The notes below the pieces were generated by a model that worked only from the letters and a program-made list of their open reading frames with translations, made no database searches and had not been told where the DNA came from. Of a DNA stretch of 64,000 bases, positions 1 through 9,626 are shown one piece after another; position 1 is the stretch's first letter, and every line of letters starts with the position of its first letter. Position numbers and translations under genes: made by a program. The stretch lies in NCBI RefSeq assembly GCF_963678225.1, contig NZ_OY782764.1:2919001-2983000 (forward strand). The letters run 5' to 3'. The stretch is from an uncultured Cohaesibacter sp. GTDB taxonomy: Bacteria; Pseudomonadota; Alphaproteobacteria; Rhizobiales; Cohaesibacteraceae.

Positions 1-1
1 C

Positions 2-2128
2 TTCCTTGACAATAGCTACACCACCAAATTCATCGATACCACGCCTGAGCTTTTTGCCTTCAAGAAGCGGCGCGACCGGGGCACCAAGGTGCTCACCTAT
101 ATTGCGGACATCACGGTAAACGGGCATCCTGAAGCCAAGGACCGGCCACGTCCAGCCGAAGGGTTACGGGCCCCTGTCATCCCGGCGCCTCGGGCAGAGA
201 AGCCAGCGGCAGGCACCCGCAATTTGCTTGATGAGAAAGGCCCGCAAGCCGTTGCTGACTGGATGAAAGAGCAGAAGCAACTGCTTTTGACCGATACCAC
301 CATGCGTGATGGGCATCAGTCCCTTCTGGCAACCCGCATGCGCTCCATAGACATGATCAAGGTGGCGCCAAGCTACGCGGTCAACCTGCCGCAGCTCTTC
401 TCCGTTGAAGCGTGGGGCGGGGCAACCTTCGATGTAGCCTACCGCTTCCTGCAGGAATGCCCATGGCAACGTCTGCGCGATTTGCGCAGCTATATGCCCA
501 ACATCATGATTCAGATGTTGCTGCGCGGATCAAACGGTGTTGGCTATACCAATTATCCGGACAATGTGGTCCAAAGCTTCGTCAAACAGGCCGCCATCTC
601 GGGCGTTGACCTGTTCCGCGTATTCGATTCCCTCAACTGGGTTGAGAATATGCGCGTTGCCATGGATGCTGTGCTGGAAAATAACAAGCTGTGCGAAGGC
701 ACCATCTGTTACACCGGCGATATTTATGATCCGAACCGGGCCAAATATGATCTCAACTATTATGTGAAGATGGGCAAGGAGCTACGCGACGCTGGTGCGC
801 ATATCCTCGGCCTCAAGGACATGGCCGGACTTCTGAAGCCCGCTCAGGCTCGTGTTCTGGTCAAGGCCCTGAAGGAAGAGGTCGGCCTGCCGATCCATCT
901 GCACACCCATGACACATCCGGTATTTCTGCCGCCACCGTGCTGGCCGCAAGCGAAGCGGGCGTGGATGCGGTGGACGCTGCCATGGACGCCTTCTCCGGT
1001 TCCACTTCGCAGCCATGCCTTGGATCCATCGCCGAAGCTCTACGCAATACCGATCGGGATTCTGGCCTTGATGTGGAAGCCATCCGAGATGTTTCCCGTT
1101 ATTGGGAGGCGGTTCGCGGTCAGTATGCTGCATTTGAAAGCGGCACTGCCGCACCAGCTTCCGAGGTTTATCTGCATGAGATGCCCGGGGGCCAGTTCAC
1201 CAATCTCAAGGCTCAGGCCCGCAGCATGGGGCTTGAAGAGCGTTGGCACGAAGTCGCCCAGACCTATGCTGACGTAAACCTGATGTTCGGCGATATCCCG
1301 AAGGTGACCCCGTCATCCAAGGTGGTCGGCGATATGGCTCTTATGATGGTGTCTCAGGGGCTGACACGCAAACAGGTGGAAGATCCAACGGTTGACCTGT
1401 CCTTCCCGGACTCTGTCATCGACATGATGCGCGGCAATCTGGGCCAGCCGAAAGGGGGCTTCCCGGCCAATATCATCGAGAAGGTGCTCAAGGGGGACAA
1501 ACCCAACACCGAGCGTCCGGGCAAGCACTTGCCTCCGGTGGATCTGGAAGACGTCCGCGCCAAGCTGTCCGAAGAGCTGGAAGGCTTTGCCATCGATGAT
1601 GAGGACCTCAACGGCTACCTGATGTACCCGAAGGTGTTCCTCGACTATATGGGGCGTCATCGCCTGTATGGTCCGGTTCGCACGCTGCCAACCAAAACCT
1701 TCTTCTATGGCATGGAGCAGGGCGAAGAGATCTCGGCCGAGATCTCTCCGGGCAAGACGCTGGAAATTCGCATGCAGGCCATTTCGGAAACCAATGATGA
1801 AGGCGACGTGAAGGTCTATTTTGAATTGAACGGTCAGCCACGCTCCGTCACCGTACCGAACCGTATGGTCAAGTCCACCACCGCCATGCGTCCGAAGGCC
1901 GAGACGAACAATCCAAACCATATCGGTGCCCCGATGCCCGGCGTTGTCGCCACCATCGGCGTCAAGGCAGGTCAGCAGGTCCGCACCGGCGATCTGCTGC
2001 TCACCATCGAAGCGATGAAAATGGAAACCGGTATTCATGCCGAACGTGATGCGGTGATCAAGGAAGTGCATGTGTCGCCGGGCGGTAAAATCGATGCCAA
2101 GGATCTGCTCATTGAATTTGAGGCATAA
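2..2128 (+). CDS. pyc: Pyruvate carboxylase, C-terminal part (5' end outside window)
   Basis: Biotin-dependent carboxylation of pyruvate to oxaloacetate, an anaplerotic cytoplasmic reaction. The frame is open from base 2 without a start, so the biotin carboxylase domain and linker lie upstream; about 708 residues remain of a family length near 1150. Visible parts are the HMGL-like carboxyltransferase barrel, opening with DTTMRDGHQS and carrying KDMAG and HTHDTSG, the PYC-associated domain, and a C-terminal biotinyl domain whose target lysine sits in EAMKME, 35 residues from the end as is usual. A strong terminator follows directly. Identity is certain from motif order. Oxaloacetate supply links it logically to the citrate lyase genes at the other end of the window, but that link is inference. 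Confidence 0.97.
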   Translation, partial: FLDNSYTTKFIDTTPELFAFKKRRDRGTKVLTYIADITVNGHPEAKDRPRPAEGLRAPVIPAPRAEKPAAGTRNLLDEKGPQAVADWMKEQKQLLLTDTTMRDGHQSLLATRMRSIDMIKVAPSYAVNLPQLFSVEAWGGATFDVAYRFLQECPWQRLRDLRSYMPNIMIQMLLRGSNGVGYTNYPDNVVQSFVKQAAISGVDLFRVFDSLNWVENMRVAMDAVLENNKLCEGTICYTGDIYDPNRAKYDLNYYVKMGKELRDAGAHILGLKDMAGLLKPAQARVLVKALKEEVGLPIHLHTHDTSGISAATVLAASEAGVDAVDAAMDAFSGSTSQPCLGSIAEALRNTDRDSGLDVEAIRDVSRYWEAVRGQYAAFESGTAAPASEVYLHEMPGGQFTNLKAQARSMGLEERWHEVAQTYADVNLMFGDIPKVTPSSKVVGDMALMMVSQGLTRKQVEDPTVDLSFPDSVIDMMRGNLGQPKGGFPANIIEKVLKGDKPNTERPGKHLPPVDLEDVRAKLSEELEGFAIDDEDLNGYLMYPKVFLDYMGRHRLYGPVRTLPTKTFFYGMEQGEEISAEISPGKTLEIRMQAISETNDEGDVKVYFELNGQPRSVTVPNRMVKSTTAMRPKAETNNPNHIGAPMPGVVATIGVKAGQQVRTGDLLLTIEAMKMETGIHAERDAVIKEVHVSPGGKIDAKDLLIEFEA

Positions 2129-2156
2129 GAAACAGGCATCCTTTCACTAAGAAAAA

Positions 2157-2190
2157 GCCGCTGCGGGAGAAATCCTGCAGCGGCCTTTTT
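2157..2190 (+). terminator. Rho-independent terminator of pyc
   Basis: A 12-bp stem (one G-U pair) with arms 2157-2168 and 2173-2184 closes on a GAAA tetraloop and is followed by CTTTTT. It lies 29 bases after the pyc stop and in front of the convergent cytochrome b561 gene. Confidence 0.9.
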
Positions 2191-2264
2191 GTTACCCTTT
2201 GGCACGAAGCTTACGCTTCAATGCCTGCCCCTATGCAAGGGCTCGCAGTTCGGAAGGCTTTCAT

Positions 2265-2798
2265 TCAGCTTGCTTTGCGAAAAGTGATGCGATCGAACAC
2301 ATGGTCTTTCTGCACGAAATGATGATAAAGCGCAGCGAGCACATGCAACACCAGCGCTGCAATGAGCAGATTGGCCGTGAGGCTATGTACAAGCATCGGC
2401 CAGATACGGTGAGCGGCCTGATACCCTTCATAGTCACCACTCTCGACAAAGCTGCTCAGGCCGTAGATCGACATGGCGATCATGCCGGTTGCAACCATGA
2501 TAAGTGGCAGAAGATAAAGAAGACCCTCAACAGCCTTTGAGGCCTTTGCCTGCCATTGGGGCCAGGAAGGATCTGCAGCAGGGCGTGCATTGATGAAAAA
2601 GAACACCAGACGTATTAGAAACAGGGCGCCGGTGGCCAGACCTGCATAATAATGAAAAGAAAGAAGCTGCATTTTGCTGGCTCCCGTCATGTCCTCCATA
2701 AGAGAACCAACGATAATTAGGCCGATAATTAGTAATGCGCCAAGCCAATGTAGAAGGATAATAGCACTAGAATATTTCTGAGGTGCATTGCTGGTCAT
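2265..2798 (-). CDS. Cytochrome b561 family protein
   Basis: Four-helix, di-haem b membrane protein of the bacterial CybB/YodB type, which passes electrons between quinol and periplasmic acceptors. The 177-residue product shows about four hydrophobic segments with histidines placed as in the family: LLHW in helix 1, SFHYY in helix 2, and AHR, VH, LH and YHH near the C-terminus. The ATG at 2798 was chosen because a GGAG lies 8 bases upstream and the protein then begins at the conserved helix 1; a longer frame to 2897 adds 33 unlikely residues. It is monocistronic, convergent with pyc. The physiological partner cannot be told from sequence. Confidence 0.88.
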   Translation of the reverse strand: MTSNAPQKYSSAIILLHWLGALLIIGLIIVGSLMEDMTGASKMQLLSFHYYAGLATGALFLIRLVFFFINARPAADPSWPQWQAKASKAVEGLLYLLPLIMVATGMIAMSIYGLSSFVESGDYEGYQAAHRIWPMLVHSLTANLLIAALVLHVLAALYHHFVQKDHVFDRITFRKAS

Positions 2799-3077
2799 AA
2801 CAATCTCCGAGAAAGGCCCAGCCAGACAGTCTCGTCTTGATTGTCGCCGGCCGGTGCTCTGTAAGTCTTGATAAACAGGGCCGGAAAAGGTCCTCATGAG
2901 CCGAAGATGCGTGAAAGCCTGGTCCGCTTCTGTAGCATCATGCGTACTGCCTTTTTAAAGGGATATACGGATTACTGCCCATGTTATAATTCTCTATATT
3001 CGAATTATGTCATCTTATAGACAATAAGGTTGCAAATAGCGCGCAATACCGCCTTTTCGATCGGAATGATGCTAATC

Positions 3078-4034
3078 TCAGTGATTGTTTGCTGGCTTTG
3101 CCTGTTTGGCCAGAAAGAACCGCGCATAACACCAGCAAACATAGCCCACCACAAGCGTCGCCATGATCAACTCCAATCTGGCCAGCCAGAGGAGTGTCGC
3201 CACTGTGCCATCGCTTGCGCCCCACTGCGCCAGAAAGAGAACTGACTTGAAAAGTGCTGTGGCTCCGATCACCATGGGGAAGGTGAAAGAGGCATAGCCC
3301 GGAGAAAAGGGCAGGCGCAACAGTTTGAAAAAGCCCAGATAGGTTATCGCCGTCATCAGAATGGCGATGCCGAGCAAGAGTATAACCAGCAGCTCGGACG
3401 GGCTTGGGGAAACCGCCAGATAGCCCGCCAGCGAGAGGCTTGCAGGAGCCGCCAGAATGGCAATGGTCGGTTTGGCTGCATCCGGCACTTCCGGCTCGAA
3501 AATGAGCCGATAAAGCATGACAGGTAGCATGATGGCATAGCTGATGAGCCCCAACCAGAAAAGCCCCATGGCTAATCCTGCCCAACTGCCTCCCGGACTT
3601 GTAAGATCAGCCACGATAATGCCTACAGGCGGAATATACCAACTGGGCACCAGTTGTGGCAATCGGAAGCTCTTTCCTCGCTCCCAAAAGAAAAACAGCA
3701 GCAGGATAATGTGAAGACCGACAGCCAGAAGCCACAGGCCGGTGCCAATCCGTCCTCCAATGGCGGCAGACACAAGCATCAGGGCCATGCTGTAAGTCGG
3801 CAGGATGCTACCGATCACGGGATGCTTGAGCTCGTCTTTGAGAAGGTTCGGAGCCCAGAGGAACTTGACCAACAACAGGGCAAGAAGGATGCTGCTCAGA
3901 ATGGCGCCAGTGGACGCAGCCATGCCTGCAAACAGGCCAGTATTTTCTAGGCTCCAGCCCAGACTGCCAATGCCAAGCGCCAGGCCAGCCAAGGGAGTGG
4001 GTAGGGAAGTTGGACGAAAAAAACTGCTTGCCAT
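3078..4034 (-). CDS. TDT-family transporter (TehA/SLAC1-like)
   Basis: A 318-residue membrane protein with about ten hydrophobic helices, matching the tellurite-resistance/dicarboxylate transporter family that includes TehA, Mae1 and SLAC1. The N-terminal segment PLAGLALGIGSLGW is typical of helix 1 of this family. Members conduct small anions or export dicarboxylates or sulfite; substrate is not predictable here. The ATG at 4034 follows GTAGG at about 9 bases; the 41 extra codons upstream run through promoter-like sequence. It is divergent from the Gfo/Idh gene and shares with it the 382-bp region that contains the heptamer repeat. Confidence 0.82.
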   Translation of the reverse strand: MASSFFRPTSLPTPLAGLALGIGSLGWSLENTGLFAGMAASTGAILSSILLALLLVKFLWAPNLLKDELKHPVIGSILPTYSMALMLVSAAIGGRIGTGLWLLAVGLHIILLLFFFWERGKSFRLPQLVPSWYIPPVGIIVADLTSPGGSWAGLAMGLFWLGLISYAIMLPVMLYRLIFEPEVPDAAKPTIAILAAPASLSLAGYLAVSPSPSELLVILLLGIAILMTAITYLGFFKLLRLPFSPGYASFTFPMVIGATALFKSVLFLAQWGASDGTVATLLWLARLELIMATLVVGYVCWCYARFFLAKQAKPANNH

Positions 4035-4276
4035 GGTGTACCTACAAGGGCTGAAGAAACGGGAGGGACCGCATGGATATATGCTGCCGCTCACAAAACA
4101 GATCATGCATTCTATTGAAGTATTTCCTATACTTGAAATTGGCCTTTGCGACAACACTCAGAGCAACGAGTGGGGTGGCCATGGAGGCACTTGTATAAAA
4201 ACAGCTGTTGCATCCGGTCACTAGCCGCCATGCCAGAACATGACTTGCCAAACAGGACTGTTTCGATCATCGTTAC

Positions 4277-4352
4277 AAGAAGCAAGAAGCAAGAAGCAAG
4301 AAGCAAGAAGCAAGAAGCAAGAAGCAAGAAGCAAGAAGCAAGAAGCAAGAAG
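4277..4352 (+). repeat. Heptanucleotide tandem repeat, 10.9 copies of AAGAAGC
   Basis: Ten perfect head-to-tail copies of AAGAAGC occupy 4277-4346, followed by six more matching bases. The array ends 64 bases before the SD-supported start of the oxidoreductase gene and lies on its upstream side, in the divergent region shared with the TDT transporter. Since 7 is not a multiple of 3, any gain or loss of one unit shifts phase; all frames through it are open, reading QEARSKK repeats on the plus strand. No similar array was seen elsewhere in the window. Confidence 0.97.
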
Positions 4353-4416
4353 AATGCCCCGGCAGAGCAAAGTCTGGATCAACCAGACAAAGAATAAGCC
4401 GGGTGATGGAGGGACC

Positions 4417-5442
4417 ATGAAGCTTGCAGTAATTGGGTTGGGTATGGCCGCGCGTGCCCATGTCGCCGCGCTTGAATCCTTACATGAGCGTGTTGAGTTG
4501 ACCGGACTTTACATGCGAAACAAGAACCGGTTGGCATCTGCAGCCGAGGCGATGCAGGTCAAGGCGTTCCCGTCCTTGGAAGCCATTGCAGAGGACAGTG
4601 ATACAGACGCAGTATTGCTGCTCACTCCGCCCGATAGCCGGCTGGATATCGTGGCGCTTCTGTCCAAGGCGGGCAAACATGTGCTGATGGAAAAGCCGCT
4701 TGAGCGCACCCTTCCGGCAGCAACCCAGATTGTCGAACTGTGTGAAAAGGCTGGGGTGCACTTGGGAACCGTGCTTCAGCATCGTGTTCGTCCGGGGGCT
4801 CTTCGCCTGAAAAAACTGTTGGATGAAAAGCAGCTTGGTGAGATCGCCATGGTGCGCGTGGATGTGCCCTGGTGGCGTTCCCAAGACTATTACGACCAGC
4901 CTGGCAGAGGAACCTACGATCAGGATGGTGGGGGCGTGCTGATCACACAGGCCATTCACGTCTTGGATTTGATGTTGCACCTGCTCGGACCGGTCAAATC
5001 TGTGCAGGCCATGTTGGCCACCACTCAGTTGCATGAAATGGAAGCGGAAGATTTTGCCAGCGCCGCCGTGTTGTTTGACTCCGGAGCCGTGGGTAATATT
5101 TGCGCGACAACCGCGAGCTTCCCCGGTTCATCAGAATCCATCCGCATTGATGGCACCAAGGGGTCAGCCATTCTCGAAGGGGGAAGTCTGCGGCTTATTT
5201 GGCGCGACGGAACCGAAGAGAATTTCGCAGAGAAGGGTAATTCCGGAGCCGGAGCCGATCCAATGGCCTTCCCCTCTGACTGGCATATGAAGATCATCGA
5301 GAACTTTGCCGACGTCGTAGAAGGCAATGCGGACAGTTTGGTCGCGCCGGGGCGCGATGCGCTAGCAGTTCAGCGGTTGATTGAGGCCATGGAACGCTCA
5401 AGCGCGGAAGCTGGCCTGAGCATTGAACTCGACGCCTTTTAA
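4417..5442 (+). CDS. Gfo/Idh/MocA-family NAD(P)-dependent oxidoreductase
   Basis: A 341-residue dehydrogenase of the glucose-fructose oxidoreductase/inositol dehydrogenase family, acting on a sugar, sugar acid or nucleotide sugar in the cytoplasm; substrate unknown. The N-terminal Rossmann motif is VIGLGMAARAH, the family EKP signature is in LMEKPLERT, and the predicted catalytic histidine lies in QAIHVLDLMLHL. The ATG at 4417 follows GGAGGG with good spacing. The same frame runs upstream through the heptamer array to 4240, which would add 59 odd residues; I judge that unlikely but not impossible. Monocistronic, ended by a strong bidirectional terminator. Confidence 0.9.
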   Translation: MKLAVIGLGMAARAHVAALESLHERVELTGLYMRNKNRLASAAEAMQVKAFPSLEAIAEDSDTDAVLLLTPPDSRLDIVALLSKAGKHVLMEKPLERTLPAATQIVELCEKAGVHLGTVLQHRVRPGALRLKKLLDEKQLGEIAMVRVDVPWWRSQDYYDQPGRGTYDQDGGGVLITQAIHVLDLMLHLLGPVKSVQAMLATTQLHEMEAEDFASAAVLFDSGAVGNICATTASFPGSSESIRIDGTKGSAILEGGSLRLIWRDGTEENFAEKGNSGAGADPMAFPSDWHMKIIENFADVVEGNADSLVAPGRDALAVQRLIEAMERSSAEAGLSIELDAF

Positions 5443-5503
5443 CCTTCGCGTCCAGTGGGGTGACTGACAGGTTTGCCCCAAAAAAATTAGCCACACAGAA
5501 AAT

Positions 5504-5544
5504 AAAGGCCCCTTTCCATGTGAGCCATGGAAAGGGGCCTTTTT
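5504..5544 (+). terminator. Bidirectional terminator between oxidoreductase gene and pflA
   Basis: A perfect 17-bp stem (5504-5520 with 5526-5542) closes on a 5-base loop. It is followed by T residues on the plus strand and preceded by A residues that give a T tract on the minus strand, so it can end both convergent transcripts. Confidence 0.92.
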
Positions 5545-5567
5545 ATTTCTCGTGTCGAGAGCGCTGA

Positions 5568-6347
5568 TCAGGTCGCGGTCAACCCGCGTGCACGGAAGAT
5601 ATCGCGAGCCGCTTCTGCTTCTTCCGGTGTCGGGGTCCGAAGATCCTTGAGCTTATATTCCAGCCCCAGTTTTTCCCATTTGGATGTCCCCAACTGGTGG
5701 AAGGGCAGAACCTCGACCAGCTCAACCAGATCACCAAGGCTGGCGACATAGTCGGCCATCTTTTCAACGTCTTCCTTGGCGTCCGTCCAATCGGGAACCA
5801 GAACATAGCGAATGCGCATTTCCTTCTTCAGGCGCACCATGCGCTGGGCAAAATCAAGTGTTGGCTGCAGCGGCTGAGACGTCAGCTCCAGATAGGTGTC
5901 TGGATTGATATGCTTGATGTCGAGCATGATCAGATCGAAGGCATCAAACCAGTCGTCTTCCACATTGCCATGCAGAAAGCCCTGCGTATCGAGCGCAATA
6001 TGAAGATCATATTTCTCCTTGATGGCGCGTGCCGCAGCGCCCACGAAAGGTGCTTGCATCATCGGTTCGCCACCTGAGAAGGTTACCCCACCGGCAAATT
6101 TGAGAAAGCGGGCATAGCCCTTGATTTCCTTGAGCACGCTGTCAATGTCGAGATAGGTGCCATTGTGAAGCTTCCAGGTATCCGGATTATGGCAATAAAG
6201 GCATTTAAACTGACACCCGGACATGAAGAAGACAAAGCGCATGCCCGGGCCATCAACAGCTGCGCCGGATTCCATGGAATGCAGGAAGCCATATTCGGAC
6301 GGGTCTTTGCGTTCATGTGCGTGGGATTGGTTTTCGGCTGTGCTCAA
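5568..6347 (-). CDS. pflA: Pyruvate formate-lyase activating enzyme
   Basis: Radical SAM enzyme that abstracts hydrogen from the glycine of PflB, switching on anaerobic pyruvate cleavage. The 259-residue protein has the cluster motif CQFKCLYC (Cys45, 49, 52), the GGE-type SAM contact in TFSGGEP, and the PflA-typical start GFLHSMESGAAVDGPGMRF. Translation starts at a TTG (6345-6347) preceded by AAAGGAGAG; no ATG is available before the conserved domain. It lies 286 bp downstream of pflB on the same strand, with a terminator-like hairpin between them that may lower its expression relative to pflB. Length and motifs are normal for the family. Confidence 0.96.
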   Translation of the reverse strand: MSTAENQSHAHERKDPSEYGFLHSMESGAAVDGPGMRFVFFMSGCQFKCLYCHNPDTWKLHNGTYLDIDSVLKEIKGYARFLKFAGGVTFSGGEPMMQAPFVGAAARAIKEKYDLHIALDTQGFLHGNVEDDWFDAFDLIMLDIKHINPDTYLELTSQPLQPTLDFAQRMVRLKKEMRIRYVLVPDWTDAKEDVEKMADYVASLGDLVELVEVLPFHQLGTSKWEKLGLEYKLKDLRTPTPEEAEAARDIFRARGLTAT

Positions 6348-6563
6348 GGCCGGCTCTCCTTTGGGGAACGTTTGGTCTGGTATCAGTGCCTGTCGCTTGC
6401 TTTCCAGCTCGTGCGGAAGGGCGGTTGGGCGCTTAGCAGGATGTTTGGCCTGCGGGTCTGCGGTCGATGCTGTCGCTTCTTATTAGCATCATTGCCAGAA
6501 CCATACCAGATATATGGTGATTGGAACACAGATGCACAGAGGGACCACGAACAGATTGGCGGC

Positions 6564-6597
6564 AAAAAGAGAGCCGAAAAGCGGTGCTTTCCGGCTC
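6564..6597 (-). terminator. Terminator/attenuator between pflB and pflA
   Basis: On the minus strand a 12-bp stem with one mismatch (arms 6597-6586 and 6582-6571) is followed by CTCTTTTTG. It sits 37 bases after the pflB stop and well before the pflA start, so it should stop most pflB transcripts and let a fraction into pflA. Confidence 0.75.
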
Positions 6598-6633
6598 GTC
6601 TCATTTCAGGTCAGATGAGCTTTGAGCTCAACC

Positions 6634-8889
6634 TTACATGTGGTCATGGAAGGTGCGGCTCAGAACGTCAAGCTGCTGTTCGCGGGTCAGCTTGATGAAG
6701 TTCACAGCGTAACCGGAAACACGGACGGTCAGCTGAGGATAATTCTCAGGATGTTCCATTGCGTCTTCCAGAGTTTCACGGCGAAGCATGTTGACGTTCA
6801 CATGGAAGCCACCTGCATCGCAGAAGCCGTCAAGGCAGTTTGCCAAGTTGCGGATCTGTTCGTTGTCGTTGTGGCCCATGGAGCTTGGGGTTGCCGAAGC
6901 GGTCCAGCTGATGCCGTCCTGTGCGAAGTCATATGGCAGTTTGGCAACCGATGCGCCAGCAGCAACAAAGCCTTTTTTGTCGCGGCCGTTCATTGGGTTG
7001 GCACCCGGAGCGAATGGTTCGCCAGAGCGACGTCCATCAGGGGTATTGCCGGTCTTCTTACCATAGACCACGTTGGAGGTGATGGTCAGAATGGACTGGG
7101 TTGGCATTGCATCGCGGTAGAAGTAAGGCTGACCAGCGACTTTCTTCATGAAGGTTTCGGTCAGGTAGCATGCGATTTCGTCAACACGGTCGTCGTTGTT
7201 ACCGAATGCAGGATAGTCGCCTTCGATCTTGTAGTCGACAGCCAGGCCATCGTCGTTACGGATCACATGAACTTTGGCATATTTCATTGCAGACAGGGAG
7301 TCAGCTGCGATGGACAGGCCAGCGATGCCGCAAGCCATGGTGCGCAGGATGTCACGGTCATGCAGAGCCATTTCGATGCGTTCGTAAGCATATTTATCGT
7401 GCATATAATGGATAGCGTTCAGAGCCTTGACGTAGGTCTTGGCCAGCCATTCCATGGCGATATCGTATTTTGCCATGACTTCATCATAGTCAAGAATGTC
7501 GCCCTTGATCGGTTCCAGACCTTCAGCAACTTTCTTGCCGGATTTTTCGTCAACGCCGCCGTTGATTGCATAGAGCATGCATTTTGCGAGGTTGGCGCGA
7601 GCACCGAAGAACTGCATCTGTTTGCCGATGGCCATAGCGGACACGCAGCATGCGATGCCATAGTCGTCGCCCCATTTCGGACGCATCAGGTCATCGTTTT
7701 CATACTGGATGGCAGAGGTTTCCTTGGAAACTTTTGCGCAGAAGTCTTTGAAGCCGCGCGGCAGTTTGGAAGACCACAGAACAGTAAGGTTCGGTTCTGG
7801 AGCAGGGCCCAGGTTGAACAGGGTGTTCAGAACGCGGAAGGAGTTCTTGGTAACCAGGGAACGACCGTCAAGGCCAACACCGCCGATGGATTCGGTAACC
7901 CAGGTCGGATCGCCAGAGAACAGTTCATCATATTCCGGTGTACGCAGGAAGCGAACGATGCGGAGTTTGATGACCATGTCGTCGATCATTTCCTGTGCCT
8001 GTTCTTCAGTCAGCAGGCCAGCTTCCATATCGCGTTTGATATAGATGTCAAGGAAGGTAGAGGTACGACCGAAGGACATTGCTGCGCCGTTCTGTTCTTT
8101 AACAGCAGCGAGGTAGCCCATATAGGTGAACTGGATGGCTTCGCGAGCGTTGGTCGCAGGCTTGGACATGTCCACGCCGTATTTCAGGCCCATTTCACGC
8201 AGTTCTTCAAGAGCACGGAACTGTTCGGAAAGCTCTTCACGAAGACGGATGGTGTCCATGTCGAACACAGCATCGTTCAGTTCGTCGAATTCAGCTTTTT
8301 TCTGGGTCTTCAGGAAGTCGATGCCATAAAGTGCAATACGGCGATAGTCGCCGATGATGCGGCCACGGCCATAAGCATCAGGCAGACCAGTGATGACGCC
8401 GGATTTACGGCAAGCCAGAATGTCAGGGCTGTATACGTCGAAAACGCCCTGGTTGTGGTCTTTGCGGTATTTGGTCCAGATTTCATGAACGGTTTCGTCA
8501 GGCTTGAAGCCGAATGCTTCCATGCCGCCTTCAACCATACGCAGGCCACCGTTTGGCATGATGGCGCGTTTGAGAGGCGCATCGGTCTGCAGACCAACAA
8601 TGACTTCCAGGTCCTTGTTGATGTAACCAGCATCATGAGCTGCGATGGATGTCGGGATCGTTGAAACGTCGAGGACACCAGCTTCGCGTTCTTTCTTCAG
8701 CAGCACGCCCAGTTCTTCCCAGAGCTGTTTCGTGCGGTCGGTAGCGTCTGCGAGGAAGCTGTCGTCACCATCATATGGAGTGTAGTTCTCCTGGATGAAG
8801 CCGCGCGTATCAATCTTGTTGCGCCATTCACCATCCGAGAAACCCTGCCAAGGATCGGCGACAACGGGTTTATCACTCATATAATTCAT
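6634..8889 (-). CDS. pflB: Formate C-acetyltransferase (pyruvate formate-lyase)
   Basis: Oxygen-sensitive glycyl-radical enzyme converting pyruvate and CoA to acetyl-CoA and formate in the cytoplasm. The 751-residue protein tracks E. coli PflB closely along its whole length. Both active-site cysteines are present in GIACCVSAM (Cys414 and 415), and the radical glycine lies in RVSGYAV at about residue 726, 26 from the C-terminus. The ATG at 8889 is preferred: the GTG five codons upstream forms part of the SD sequence GTGAGGA. Other glycyl-radical enzymes (glycerol or choline lyases) are excluded by the Cys-Cys pair. PflA is encoded downstream. The AT-rich upstream region shows no convincing FNR dyad by eye. 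Confidence 0.97.
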   Translation of the reverse strand: MNYMSDKPVVADPWQGFSDGEWRNKIDTRGFIQENYTPYDGDDSFLADATDRTKQLWEELGVLLKKEREAGVLDVSTIPTSIAAHDAGYINKDLEVIVGLQTDAPLKRAIMPNGGLRMVEGGMEAFGFKPDETVHEIWTKYRKDHNQGVFDVYSPDILACRKSGVITGLPDAYGRGRIIGDYRRIALYGIDFLKTQKKAEFDELNDAVFDMDTIRLREELSEQFRALEELREMGLKYGVDMSKPATNAREAIQFTYMGYLAAVKEQNGAAMSFGRTSTFLDIYIKRDMEAGLLTEEQAQEMIDDMVIKLRIVRFLRTPEYDELFSGDPTWVTESIGGVGLDGRSLVTKNSFRVLNTLFNLGPAPEPNLTVLWSSKLPRGFKDFCAKVSKETSAIQYENDDLMRPKWGDDYGIACCVSAMAIGKQMQFFGARANLAKCMLYAINGGVDEKSGKKVAEGLEPIKGDILDYDEVMAKYDIAMEWLAKTYVKALNAIHYMHDKYAYERIEMALHDRDILRTMACGIAGLSIAADSLSAMKYAKVHVIRNDDGLAVDYKIEGDYPAFGNNDDRVDEIACYLTETFMKKVAGQPYFYRDAMPTQSILTITSNVVYGKKTGNTPDGRRSGEPFAPGANPMNGRDKKGFVAAGASVAKLPYDFAQDGISWTASATPSSMGHNDNEQIRNLANCLDGFCDAGGFHVNVNMLRRETLEDAMEHPENYPQLTVRVSGYAVNFIKLTREQQLDVLSRTFHDHM

Positions 8890-9626
8890 AGTTGGTATCC
8901 TCACTGTTAAACGAGTAAATTCGTTTCGGTCTCGTGTGATGGCTCAACAACCATCATTTGGGCATAGCTCACCCGTTGCAAGCAGAACGTGCCGCTCGCC
9001 TAAATCGGGGAAGTAGCTTGGGTTTTTAGCAAGAAAGAAGTATTTTGAGATTTGCAGCCTTGTTCTAGTAAGAACTCCCTCCTTGACTTTCGAGCACAGT
9101 ATATATCAAAGCCCTAGGGGGACGCAAACTGAATGGTTTCAAATTCGTGATAAAAAAACGTTTAAAATCAATGTGATAATAGCTGTAATGAGCGATTTGC
9201 AGTAAATGCATAGCTCGAGCGGTACAGTCGGCGAAAAAAGATGTACCCAAAAATCATCGATTCAGGGGAAATAATTCCGTATAAACACTTATATTAGTGA
9301 GGTTTTTGCACTGCAACGCAAATGTTGTTAAGGGGGTGCTGTTTAATATTTAGAACTAATCCTTTGGTTTTAGGCATTTTTTCAAAAGGGCGGTTCTGCT
9401 ATGCATTCAGCACATGGGTCTGGTGAGAGTCGATGGAGCCAATTGGGCGGCGACTGGACTGAAAATCTAAAGAAATTAGATATTTATACGTATGTTTTAT
9501 GGTGCGCTGCAATGTGTTCCGATACGCGGCGCGCGCAGGTCTTGTCTTGACGTGCAGGGCTATGGGGCTTTTGATGTTAAATGCATTCTTTCATAGCGCG
9601 ACCATTTTTATTTCTCGGAGCATTCC
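8890..9626. other. Divergent intergenic region, pflB / alcohol dehydrogenase
   Basis: 737 bases, clearly AT-richer than the flanking genes, between two divergent anaerobic-type genes. I looked for a full FNR/Anr site (TTGAT-N4-ATCAA) and found only half sites, for example TATATCAAA near 9110 and AAAATCAATG near 9165. A short palindrome ATACGTAT lies near 9487. No frame has both an SD and coding character. It presumably holds both promoters. Confidence 0.6.

Noticed and set aside
2199-2540. A 113-codon plus-strand frame after pyc
   Set aside because: Antisense to the cytochrome b561 gene, whose haem histidines and helices are clear.
4277-4352. CRISPR-like array
   Set aside because: Units are 7 bp, contiguous and without spacers; it is a simple tandem repeat.
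4240-4416. N-terminal extension of the oxidoreductase through the heptamer array
   Set aside because: The start at 4417 has GGAGGG and matches the family N-terminus; the extension is translated repeat. Kept only as a hypothesis under the repeat finding.
6622-8664. A 680-codon open frame on the plus strand opposite pflB
   Set aside because: It is the reverse-frame reading of a highly expressed gene with strong codon bias; pflB motifs are exact and the antisense product has no recognisable domain or SD.
9065-9250. A 61-codon minus-strand frame in the pflB upstream region
   Set aside because: No SD, composition follows the AT-rich promoter region, no family features.
8890-9626. FNR-type sites for pflB and the alcohol dehydrogenase
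   Set aside because: Only half sites were found on both strands; no TTGAT-N4-ATCAA or close variant.
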